This document shows, in pieces, positions 1 through 6,571 of a stretch of DNA of 7,286 nucleotides. A program made the translations under genes and the position numbers. Position 1 is the first letter of the stretch. Every line of letters begins with the position of its first letter. The DNA is taken from assembly GCA_015661045.1 (NCBI GenBank), contig JACVQG010000059.1, positions 1 to 7,286 on the forward strand, written 5' to 3'. The notes under the pieces were generated by a model. That model did not search any database, had not been told where the DNA came from, and was given only the letters and a program-made list of their open reading frames with translations. The DNA comes from Dehalococcoidia bacterium. GTDB lineage: Bacteria; Chloroflexota; Dehalococcoidia; JACVQG01.

Positions 1-2052
1 TCCCTTGCATTGTTTCTTAATTTTACTAAAAAAGGTGGTAATTCCCTTCGTTTTTGCTATACTGGACACCTCTTGGGAAAAAGCAATTTCCTATCATCTA
101 CCGGCACGGCAACGGTGCGCGTCAGGCTCATGGGACGGACGGACGACGGAAGTGCCAATCCGAACCACCACACCATAATATATCTCAATAATAACAAGAT
201 AGATGATCGGCAATGGAATGGGCAGCATGTTTACGATCACGAGGCAAGTGTATCCCCTTCCTATCTTCTCGAAGGAACCAACACAGTTAAGGTGGAGTCC
301 GTTGGAGACACGGGAGCAACAGTTGATCAAGTCTTTGTCAACTGGATAGAGGTTGATTATTCCCATACTTACATGGCCGAGAATGACGAATTACTCTTTA
401 CCGCATCGGAGTCCGGCGCCTTCCAATTTGAGATTAACGGCTTCAGTAATAGCGATGTCGAGGTATTCGACGTAACAGACCATGACAATGTCGTACGTAT
501 TATTAATACAACCGTTGTGGCAAATGGAAATACTTTTACGCTGAAGTTCGAGAGCACCACAGCGCCGGAGACGCGTTTTCTGGCCACGACTCCGTCAAGA
601 CACAAATCATCCTTTAGTATAGAAAAAAACAAGCCTTCGTCATGGAAATCCGCAAGTAACGGGGCGGATTACGTCATCATTACGTATGATGAGTTTTATG
701 ACAGTGTGTTGAAGCTGGCTGAACACAGGAGCAGTTCTGGTTTGAGAGTTGCCACCGTCAAGGTTGGGGATATTTACGATGAGTTTAATGAAGGAATATT
801 TAACCCGCAGGCCATACGGGATTTTTTGTCGTATACGTACAACAACTGGGTAGCCCCTGCGCCTACGTATGTTTTGTTGGTTGGGGATGCATATCAGGAT
901 TACAAGGATAATCTTGAGACGGGGACGATAAACTATGTGCCAACACAGATTATCGAGACAGACATATTGGGTGAGACACCGTCCGACAACTGGTTTGTGC
1001 TGGTAAGCGGCGACGACATATTGCCGGATATGTATATTGGGAGATTGAGTGCGCAGAGCAAGCCGCAGGTGAAGGATATTGTTGACAAGATTATTTATTA
1101 TGACGAACATCCGCCGGATGATTCGTGGAGCAAGAAGGTACTCTTGGTGGCGGACGACGATACGGTTTCATTTGAAGAATTATCGGACAATCTTGCCGGT
1201 CTTTTGCCAGAAGATTACACCGTAAATAAGGTTTATGCCGGTAGCTATACGTCAGGAGCTTCCCCAAAAAATGACATCTTAAAATATATTGATAACGGAA
1301 ATATTCTTGTTAATTATACCGGTCATGGCGCCGTGGAAAGGTGGGGACTGTGGAATGGGGAAAACGACACGATATTTAGACGTTCTGATATTGATGCGTT
1401 GAACAACAACCGAAAATTGGTCGTGGTTACGGCGGCAAATTGCCTGAACGGATTCTTTTCAGGCCCCAAGACTCAAATATCCATTGCAGAAGAGTTCCAG
1501 CGGGTTCAAGACAGGGGAGCGGTGGCCGTGTGGGCCGCCACTGCCTTGAGTTATACCAGCGGCCATAGCATCCTGATGAAGGCATTTTACAAAGGTCTTT
1601 TTCAGGATGGCCAGTATGGACTCGGCGCCGTTACTACTGCGGCCAAGATTGACGCTTATGCGCAGGACAACTCCTGGGGGGAACTGGTCGAGACCTTTGT
1701 GCTCTTCGGTGATCCTGCCACACAATTGGGAGTTTCTTTAGGTTCGGATGTAACGTTATCGGTAACCTCTCCAAACGGAGGAGAGTCTGCCATTTCAGGG
1801 GCTACTTATACCATACAGTGGGAAGCCCCTGCAGACATGGTAAAGTTTGTGCTTAAATATTCCGTAAATAATGGGCGTACATGGAAAAGGATAGCAAAGA
1901 ACGTTGAAGGGGCTAGTTATGATTTCAAATTGCCCGTTGTAAAAAAAAACCGGGTAAAGTGTCTCGTACAGGTGATAGGGTTTGATGAATCAGACAGAAG
2001 AATGGGCGACGACACATCGGATTCCACGTTTACTATAGCGACGTCAGAGTGA
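1..2052 (+). CDS. Gingipain-type (family C25) cysteine protease, 5'-partial
   Basis: Probable secreted cysteine endopeptidase of family C25. The frame is open from the first base of the window, so the true start and any signal peptide lie upstream; the TTG at position 10 has no supporting ribosome site. Counting codons from base 1, codons about 35-125 form a beta-rich domain ending in 'VFVNWIEVDY', followed by a second beta domain ('YMAENDELLFTA') to about 220. The C25 catalytic domain covers about 224-578: 'YVLLVGDAY' (near 290-298), 'NYTGHGAVERWG' with likely catalytic His442, and 'TAANCLNGFF' with likely catalytic Cys481, followed by 'GAVAVWAATALSYTSGH' and 'FVLFGDPATQL'. The His-Gly and Cys spacing fits gingipain-like enzymes. 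A C-terminal Ig-like module ('SPNGGESAISGATYTIQW') fills about 580-683, as in many secreted bacterial proteins. Substrate specificity cannot be read from this. The first 30 or so codons are AT-rich and do not resemble the family, so a frame problem near base 100 is possible. Confidence 0.88.
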   Translation, partial: SLALFLNFTKKGGNSLRFCYTGHLLGKSNFLSSTGTATVRVRLMGRTDDGSANPNHHTIIYLNNNKIDDRQWNGQHVYDHEASVSPSYLLEGTNTVKVESVGDTGATVDQVFVNWIEVDYSHTYMAENDELLFTASESGAFQFEINGFSNSDVEVFDVTDHDNVVRIINTTVVANGNTFTLKFESTTAPETRFLATTPSRHKSSFSIEKNKPSSWKSASNGADYVIITYDEFYDSVLKLAEHRSSSGLRVATVKVGDIYDEFNEGIFNPQAIRDFLSYTYNNWVAPAPTYVLLVGDAYQDYKDNLETGTINYVPTQIIETDILGETPSDNWFVLVSGDDILPDMYIGRLSAQSKPQVKDIVDKIIYYDEHPPDDSWSKKVLLVADDDTVSFEELSDNLAGLLPEDYTVNKVYAGSYTSGASPKNDILKYIDNGNILVNYTGHGAVERWGLWNGENDTIFRRSDIDALNNNRKLVVVTAANCLNGFFSGPKTQISIAEEFQRVQDRGAVAVWAATALSYTSGHSILMKAFYKGLFQDGQYGLGAVTTAAKIDAYAQDNSWGELVETFVLFGDPATQLGVSLGSDVTLSVTSPNGGESAISGATYTIQWEAPADMVKFVLKYSVNNGRTWKRIAKNVEGASYDFKLPVVKKNRVKCLVQVIGFDESDRRMGDDTSDSTFTIATSE

Positions 2053-2091
2053 TACGTGCCTTCCTGGCGAGGCTATTGCCGCGACCAAGTT

Positions 2092-2107
2092 CCCCTTGGG
2101 AAAGGGG
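2092..2107 (+). terminator. Small GC hairpin just after the C25 gene (possible terminator)
   Basis: A 6-bp perfect stem, CCCCTT (2092-2097) with AAGGGG (2102-2107), closes a 4-base loop 40 bases after the C25 stop. There is no T-run after it, so an intrinsic terminator is only a possibility. It may equally be part of a dispersed repeat together with the larger palindrome that follows. Confidence 0.3.
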
Positions 2108-2122
2108 GATAGGGCACTTCTT

Positions 2123-2204
2123 CTCATTCCCAAGCTCCGCAGACTGGAATTTTCCCGCTTTCGGAAAATTTTATCTGGCACAGTCTGTCAGGCTTGGGAA
2201 CGAG
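2123..2204. repeat. 82-bp nested palindrome (REP/MITE-like) in the intergenic region
   Basis: Three stems are nested inside one another. The outer arms are CTCATTCCCAAGC (2123-2135) and GCTTGGGAACGAG (2192-2204), pairing at 12 of 13 positions. A middle stem pairs CAGACTG (2140-2146) with CAGTCTG (2181-2187). An inner stem pairs AATTTTCC (2148-2155) with GGAAAATT (2163-2170) around a 7-base loop. The internal loop between the outer and middle stems is symmetrical, four bases on each side. Transcribed, it would form a long bulged hairpin between the two secreted-protein genes. From memory, palindromes with TTCCCAAGC-type arms recur in several environmental bacterial genomes, so a dispersed REP- or MITE-type element is the likely identity. 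It could also serve as a terminator or transcript stabiliser. Confidence 0.6.
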
Positions 2205-2301
2205 GAGAATAAAATTATTTATTTTATTGTTTTGCGCGATTTTCATGTCAATATACAGGCCTCTTTACTCGTCTACTTACCCGAAGGGCAATTTTTTTGT
2301 C

Positions 2302-2306
2302 AGGAG
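2302..2306 (+). promoter_or_regulatory. Shine-Dalgarno AGGAG deciding a GTG start
   Basis: AGGAG lies seven bases upstream of the GTG at 2314, an ideal spacing. The GTG is followed directly by a Lys-rich n-region and a hydrophobic core. This favours it over the in-frame ATG at 2245 and TTG at 2194, neither of which has a suitable ribosome site; the TTG also lies within the right arm of the palindrome. Confidence 0.7.
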
Positions 2307-2313
2307 AAGTGTC

Positions 2314-5016
2314 GTGAAGTTAAAAATTAAGCTTTTAGGATTAGCACTTTTAGGGCTAGTATTTTCTCAAGGCATTACTTTTAATACAGCAAAACTATCG
2401 GCAGATGATAATTGGAAAAACATTTACGGTATTAGTTGGACAGGCACAGCAGAAGAGGCTATCAAATACTCAAAGCAGATGGGTTATGATTATATTGCCT
2501 TGAAATCCGGCCAAATTAACAAAACAAAATATGCCAACAATACCGATAAAGCAGGCCTTAAGTTTTATATCATGAACCCGAAAGAGCTTCAGGATATGAA
2601 TCCAGTTGTAGGCGCACAACTTATTGATATTGCCAATGCAGGAGCATATACAACAACGGTAAAAGACTACTATAATAAGTATTTTGCATGGAAAAGCATG
2701 GACGCATTTCCTTACAATCTTGCACCAAGTTGGTATCACAATAATGCGACACAATTTAGACCAGGCTGGGATATACAGCAACAAGTAGTTATTGACTATC
2801 TTGTTACACAAATTACAGCAATGATAAGAGGTTACGAAGATAAGACTGTCGGTTTCACGTTTGCGGGATGTATGTACGATATGCCAACCCTTAGTGGTTC
2901 GTTTGTTAAATGGAATGCAGATAGTTCTTCGAACAATTTTGTAAATTTGTCTTATTGGACAGGGAGCAACTCTAGTCTGGTACATGATTCTATCACTCAC
3001 GAATATTCAACGTATACCGAAGCAAATGTTGCTTTTTACAAGCAGTTAAATACCACTTTAAAGAAAGAGTGGCCTGACGCCAAATGGGTAATAGAACCCT
3101 ATTTTTTATATGCATCATACTGGGATGTGAACGATTGGGTATATCAAATCAAGAACCGGCCTGATAAGGATGCATTAACGCCAGATTTAATACTTCAGGA
3201 AGGGGCTGGAACTCAATTTGTTGACGATAGTAATATTTTTAATTCAGGGGTAAATATTACTCGAGGCATGGTTGGCATTAGCTCGACTATAAAAAGAGAA
3301 GAGTATCTGCATCGTCTCTATGCCGCTAAGGCAGGCATCAATGGCGCCTGGTATACTTGGTTTGGGTTATGGGGTTTTAAAGGGGCTACTCCTCACTTTC
3401 TTTCTATCACAGAAGTTTATCCACGAGTAAAACTTATAAGGTGTATTCCCAACTGGGACAATCTTAATGGGATCGCTACCGCTTCACGTTCATGGAACAA
3501 TAGCACAACCGATCCAATCTACAATAGTTATGATAGCTATAACAATCAGCAAAGCTACATAGATGGAAATGTAATGTATTCACGCCACCCCAAAACGGAA
3601 AAGCTCTTCGCTGTGTTTTTAACAACAAATGGGATTATTAACCTCAAAACCAACGAGACGGTTGTCTCAATGCAACATGCCGACGGCTACTTCATTGAAT
3701 CCGGAGACGCAAGCGCTGATTTCGATATTACCGGCACTAAAATAAGATTAAAGAGTAGCGTCAGTATTGCTGTAGACTCCACCAATGGCCAAGTCAAGGG
3801 TAACGGGTACATTCTTACATTATCATCTGGCGGATTTCCAAAGGTGACGACGGGGTCGGCAACAAACGTGACGTCAAATTCGGCGGCACTAGACGGCACC
3901 GTGAATGCCAGTGGATTATCAACAACATCATGGGCAGAATATGGTGTGTCCAGTGGGTCTTATACCAGCAAGTCAACAATACAGAGTGTCAGTGGGTCGA
4001 ATGATACAGCGGTAAGTTTCAGTATCAGCGGATTGTCTGAAGCAAAAACTTATTATTATAGACTTGTGGCACAGAACAGTGTTGGAACCACCTACGGAAG
4101 TGAGATGTCATTTGACTCATTGGATGCCACAGTTCCAAACGGTTCTATTATCATTAATAAAGGAGCCACCTATACTAAATCACCCTATTCAACATTGACC
4201 CTTTCGGCTACTGATAATGTAGGGGTGATGGGGTATTACCTCTCTACGAATACCACAACGCCATCTGCTTCAGATGCGGGGTGGATGCCGGTTGCTTCTA
4301 CGGCCAGTTACAGCGCTAATGTTAAATATACCTTAAGTAGCGGGGACGGCAGTAAGGCGGTATATGTCTGGTTTAAGGATGCCGCAGGGAATATATCAAA
4401 TACAGCCAGTGATTCTATCACTCTGGACACAACTGCTCCTTCTAATAGCGCTGTTAGCATCAACAAGGGTGCCACCTATACCAACTCCACCTATGCGACA
4501 TTGACCCTTTCAGCTTCGGATACTATAGGGGTATCGGGATATTATCTCTCTACCGAAACCACAATGCCATCTGTTCCAAGCACGGGTTGGACGCCGGTTA
4601 CTTCTACGGCCAGCTATAGCGCTAATGCTAATTATACCTTAAGCAGCGGGGACGGCAGTAAAACGATATATGTCTGGTATAAGGATTCCGCAGGGAATGT
4701 GTCAAATATGGCCAGTGGTTCCATCACGCTGGACACGACGGCCCCAGTAATAACCATTACCAGCCCAACACCCAACTCCACCTATACTGCTACAGGCAGT
4801 ACGATTAGCTTGGGAGGCAGCGCCTCAGATAATACCAGCGGTGTGCTGAGAGTAACATGGAGTAATAGTTTGGGTGGAAGCGGCATCGCCAGTGGAACCA
4901 CCAGTTGGTCAATCTCCGGCATCAGCATATTCCTAGGGCAAATTAATGTAATCACGGTAACGGCACAAGATCGCGCCGGTAATAAAAGCACTGATACGAT
5001 TACCGTCTCATGGTGA
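2314..5016 (+). CDS. Secreted multi-domain protein: putative glycoside-hydrolase-like domain, FnIII and Ig-like repeats
   Basis: A 900-residue exported protein; the start is the GTG supported by the AGGAG. Residues 1-30 form a signal peptide (KLKIK, then LLGLALLGLVF, likely cut after 'KLSA' before DDNW). Residues about 31-505 form one aromatic-rich domain I cannot assign to a named family. Alternating features such as 'YGISWTGTAEEAIKYSKQ', 'GYDYIALKSG', 'VGFTFAGCMYD' (about 179-189), 'KWVIEPYFLY' (Glu261) and 'PDLILQEGAG' (Glu296) suggest a TIM-barrel carbohydrate-active enzyme, with Glu261 and Glu296 as candidate catalytic acids; this is inference. Residues about 509-603 are FnIII-like ('SNSAALDGTVNASGLSTT', 'GLSEAKTYYYRLVAQNSVGT'). 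Two Ig-like repeats occupy 608-709 and 710-811, and a third Ig-like domain resembling the glucodextranase B-domain type occupies about 812-900. There is no LPXTG or PEP-CTERM anchor. The last nine bases overlap the convergent minus-strand gene. It could be a glycan-binding adhesin rather than an enzyme. Confidence 0.8.
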   Translation: MKLKIKLLGLALLGLVFSQGITFNTAKLSADDNWKNIYGISWTGTAEEAIKYSKQMGYDYIALKSGQINKTKYANNTDKAGLKFYIMNPKELQDMNPVVGAQLIDIANAGAYTTTVKDYYNKYFAWKSMDAFPYNLAPSWYHNNATQFRPGWDIQQQVVIDYLVTQITAMIRGYEDKTVGFTFAGCMYDMPTLSGSFVKWNADSSSNNFVNLSYWTGSNSSLVHDSITHEYSTYTEANVAFYKQLNTTLKKEWPDAKWVIEPYFLYASYWDVNDWVYQIKNRPDKDALTPDLILQEGAGTQFVDDSNIFNSGVNITRGMVGISSTIKREEYLHRLYAAKAGINGAWYTWFGLWGFKGATPHFLSITEVYPRVKLIRCIPNWDNLNGIATASRSWNNSTTDPIYNSYDSYNNQQSYIDGNVMYSRHPKTEKLFAVFLTTNGIINLKTNETVVSMQHADGYFIESGDASADFDITGTKIRLKSSVSIAVDSTNGQVKGNGYILTLSSGGFPKVTTGSATNVTSNSAALDGTVNASGLSTTSWAEYGVSSGSYTSKSTIQSVSGSNDTAVSFSISGLSEAKTYYYRLVAQNSVGTTYGSEMSFDSLDATVPNGSIIINKGATYTKSPYSTLTLSATDNVGVMGYYLSTNTTTPSASDAGWMPVASTASYSANVKYTLSSGDGSKAVYVWFKDAAGNISNTASDSITLDTTAPSNSAVSINKGATYTNSTYATLTLSASDTIGVSGYYLSTETTMPSVPSTGWTPVTSTASYSANANYTLSSGDGSKTIYVWYKDSAGNVSNMASGSITLDTTAPVITITSPTPNSTYTATGSTISLGGSASDNTSGVLRVTWSNSLGGSGIASGTTSWSISGISIFLGQINVITVTAQDRAGNKSTDTITVSW
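4135..4746 (+). repeat. Two tandem 306-bp repeats encoding Ig-like domains
   Basis: Unit 1 (4135-4440) and unit 2 (4441-4746) align without gaps at exactly 306 nt, or 102 codons. By hand alignment about 73 of 102 residues are identical. Shared landmarks are 'INKGATYT', 'LTLSA.D', 'GYYLST', 'STASYSAN', 'YTLSSGDGSK', 'YVW.KD.AGN' and 'SITLDTTAP'. The following domain begins 'VITITSPTPNSTYTATG' and is not a third copy. The repeats are extracellular spacer or binding modules, and the similarity indicates duplication within the gene. Confidence 0.85.
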
Positions 5017-5385
5017 AATGGTTTGGAATTTACTCACATGAAGGTAGCTGATTGCTTTTACATAAATCAGGGACGTTGTAGGGGCATGAGTGAAATCTGC
5101 AAGCATGGGATGTTTTGCAATAAGAAGAGTGGATAATTCTAACCATCTTTTCCCCCGCATGACGGCATTTGCAGTTCCAATAACGGTAATTGATTCAATG
5201 TTCGTGTAGTCATTATTGGAAGACCGATTATCTATTAAGAGCGCCACATGTTTATTTGTTAAAATATTTCTGCACTTTTGAGCTGTCTTTTGAGAAGCAA
5301 AAACAATTCCCTTCAAATCAGGCGTGAGTGCGAATGCAATGAGCGAGATGTAGGGTTGATCATACTTTAGCAGAGATGGAAACAC
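5008..5385 (-). CDS. Pyridoxamine 5'-phosphate oxidase-like (FMN split-barrel) protein, N-terminally truncated
   Basis: The 125-residue frame matches the PPOX-like split-barrel family: '[22 protein letters not shown]', then '[18 protein letters not shown]' and '[12 protein letters not shown]', then '[12 protein letters not shown]' and a C-terminal 'LHVSKFQ'. Members bind FMN or related cofactors and are usually about 150-160 residues, with a strand of the type 'LAVLAT' before the QPY segment. Here that N-terminal part is missing: only nine residues precede QPYIS. The only start is a GTG at the extreme end with no ribosome site, and a stop codon sits immediately upstream. The frame ends naturally and overlaps the convergent upstream gene by nine bases. 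I therefore read it as a gene that lost its 5' end and promoter, most likely a non-functional remnant. Base composition is AT-rich, unlike the adjacent metalloprotease gene. Family assignment is confident; the substrate is unknown. Confidence 0.75.
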   Translation of the reverse strand: MFPSLLKYDQPYISLIAFALTPDLKGIVFASQKTAQKCRNILTNKHVALLIDNRSSNNDYTNIESITVIGTANAVMRGKRWLELSTLLIAKHPMLADFTHAPTTSLIYVKAISYLHVSKFQTISP

Positions 5386-6476
5386 TAACGAAAGGCAAAG
5401 AATATGTGCCGCAGGCTGCAGGTTTGAAGCAAGGCTCTAAAGGGAACGATGTTGTTTGTTTGCAGCGTTATCTCAGCACTTTTGGCTATACCGAGTCAGC
5501 AATCCAAAGTGCATTCGGAGTAGCGGCTGGAAAGGCTGCAGTGCCGGCACCTAAGAGCGGCGTTTTCGATGACCATACCACACAGGCGTTGAAGCATTTT
5601 CAGGAATTCAATCACTTACCAGTTACCGGAGAGTTGGACGAGCCGACCCTTGCGCTGATGTCCAAACCACGCTGTGGCTTCCCCGATACCCGTCCTGATG
5701 CCGCTGATTTTGTATTGCAAGGCAACAAGTGGACAAAAAATGCACTAACCTACGGATTTCAGAACTTCTCTCCAGACCTGACCCAAGCGCAGATTCGCAG
5801 TGCAATCCAACAAGCGCTTGCCCAGTGGAGCTCTGTGACGCCGTTGACTTTTACCGAAGTGCCATTTGCCAGCACGCCAGATATGGTGATCCGCTTTGTT
5901 GCAGGAGACCACGGTGACGGCAGCCCATTTGATGGCCCGAGCGGTATTCTGGCGCATGGTTTCTACCCGCCCCCAAACGGTGGAGCCATTGCTGGTGACT
6001 TGCATTTCGACGAAGCCGAAACATGGACAGTGAATCTCCCGCCTTCGGGGTTCGACCTGGTGGCGGTTGCACTCCATGAATTTGGTCATACATTGGGTCT
6101 AGCGCATTCAACTGTAGCCGGTGCCGTGATGGCTCCCTACTATGCTGGGGCTCATCGAAATTTAGAAGCCGATGATATTGCTGGTATTCGGGCGCTGTAT
6201 GGTTCCGGCACAAGGTGGTATGGGTGGGAGTCGCTTGGTGGCGTCCTGGCCTCGGGCCCCGGCGTTTCCTCGTGGGCCAATGGCCGTCTCGACGTTTTCG
6301 TCCGTGGCACCGACAATGCTCTCTGGCACAAGTGGTACCAAGGCGGATGGAGCGGATGGGAATCCCTCGGTGGCGTCCTGACGTCGTCGCCCGATGCCGT
6401 TTCCTGGGGATCCGGCCGCATTGATGTTTTCGGTCGCGGTACCGACAATGCTCTGTGGCACAAGTGGTTCGCATAG
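5376..6476 (+). CDS. MMP-like matrixin metalloprotease with peptidoglycan-binding domain, cysteine switch and PLL-type lectin repeats
   Basis: A 366-residue zinc metalloprotease of the matrixin (M10A) type. Residues about 16-96 form a peptidoglycan-binding-like domain ('[19 protein letters not shown]', '[18 protein letters not shown]', '[15 protein letters not shown]'). PRCGFPD at 98-104 is a complete cysteine switch with Cys100 as the likely latency ligand. The catalytic domain, about 105-276, has structural metal-site residues His179, Asp181, His194 and His210 in MMP order ('[20 protein letters not shown]', '[11 protein letters not shown]'). The zinc site [11 protein letters not shown] uses His234, His238 and His244 with Glu235 as base, and the Met-turn is Met252. 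Residues 281-366 hold two PLL-type lectin repeats ('GWESLGG', '[11 protein letters not shown]'). No signal peptide or membrane segment is visible, which is odd for such an enzyme. ATG 5376 is the first start after an in-frame stop at 5340 and has only a weak ribosome site. Higher GC than its neighbours suggests transfer. Confidence 0.9.
   Translation: METLTKGKEYVPQAAGLKQGSKGNDVVCLQRYLSTFGYTESAIQSAFGVAAGKAAVPAPKSGVFDDHTTQALKHFQEFNHLPVTGELDEPTLALMSKPRCGFPDTRPDAADFVLQGNKWTKNALTYGFQNFSPDLTQAQIRSAIQQALAQWSSVTPLTFTEVPFASTPDMVIRFVAGDHGDGSPFDGPSGILAHGFYPPPNGGAIAGDLHFDEAETWTVNLPPSGFDLVAVALHEFGHTLGLAHSTVAGAVMAPYYAGAHRNLEADDIAGIRALYGSGTRWYGWESLGGVLASGPGVSSWANGRLDVFVRGTDNALWHKWYQGGWSGWESLGGVLTSSPDAVSWGSGRIDVFGRGTDNALWHKWFA
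6216..6473 (+). repeat. Two PLL-type beta-propeller repeats, 132-bp period
   Basis: Unit 1 is 6216-6347 (residues 281-324) and unit 2 is 6348-6473 (residues 325-366). Landmarks recur at exactly 44 residues: 'GWESLGGVL', then a Ser-rich turn and W, then 'GR(L/I)DVF', then '[11 protein letters not shown]'. This is the signature of the PLL/fucose-lectin-like propeller, where each repeat is about one blade. Complete propellers need about seven blades, so two must be a remnant, must oligomerise, or have been cut short at the stop. This is the most GC-rich part of the window. Confidence 0.8.
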
Positions 6477-6490
6477 AGCGATAAGCCGAA

Positions 6491-6530
6491 AGCCGGAGTG
6501 GTGCACGATCCGATGTTCCCCACTCCGGCT
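6491..6530 (+). terminator. Perfect 11-bp inverted repeat after the metalloprotease gene
   Basis: AGCCGGAGTGG (6491-6501) pairs perfectly with CCACTCCGGCT (6520-6530) across an 18-base loop, 15 bases after the metalloprotease stop. The stem is stable and GC-rich. No T-run follows, so it is not a classic intrinsic terminator; it may end or protect the metalloprotease transcript, or be a protein-binding site. It separates the metalloprotease from the downstream membrane protein. Confidence 0.5.
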
Positions 6531-6571
6531 GCTAATGTGGAGCAGGATTAGGCGGGGGGTGTCGGTTTTCA

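Noticed and set aside
55..63. Extended -10 promoter-like TGCTATACT
   Set aside because: No acceptable -35 lies at the right distance and the position would place a promoter inside the C25 reading frame.
640..1110. A 156-codon minus-strand frame inside the C25 gene
   Set aside because: It lies opposite the conserved start of the catalytic domain and its translation resembles no protein family.
2049..2330. A 93-codon + strand frame overlapping the C25 stop
   Set aside because: It translates the intergenic palindrome and the start region of the next gene, shows no domain-like pattern, and has no convincing ribosome site.
2470..3000. A 176-codon minus-strand frame inside the secreted protein gene
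   Set aside because: Cys/Ile-rich antisense product with no recognisable motif; the + strand has a signal peptide, ribosome site and continuous domains.
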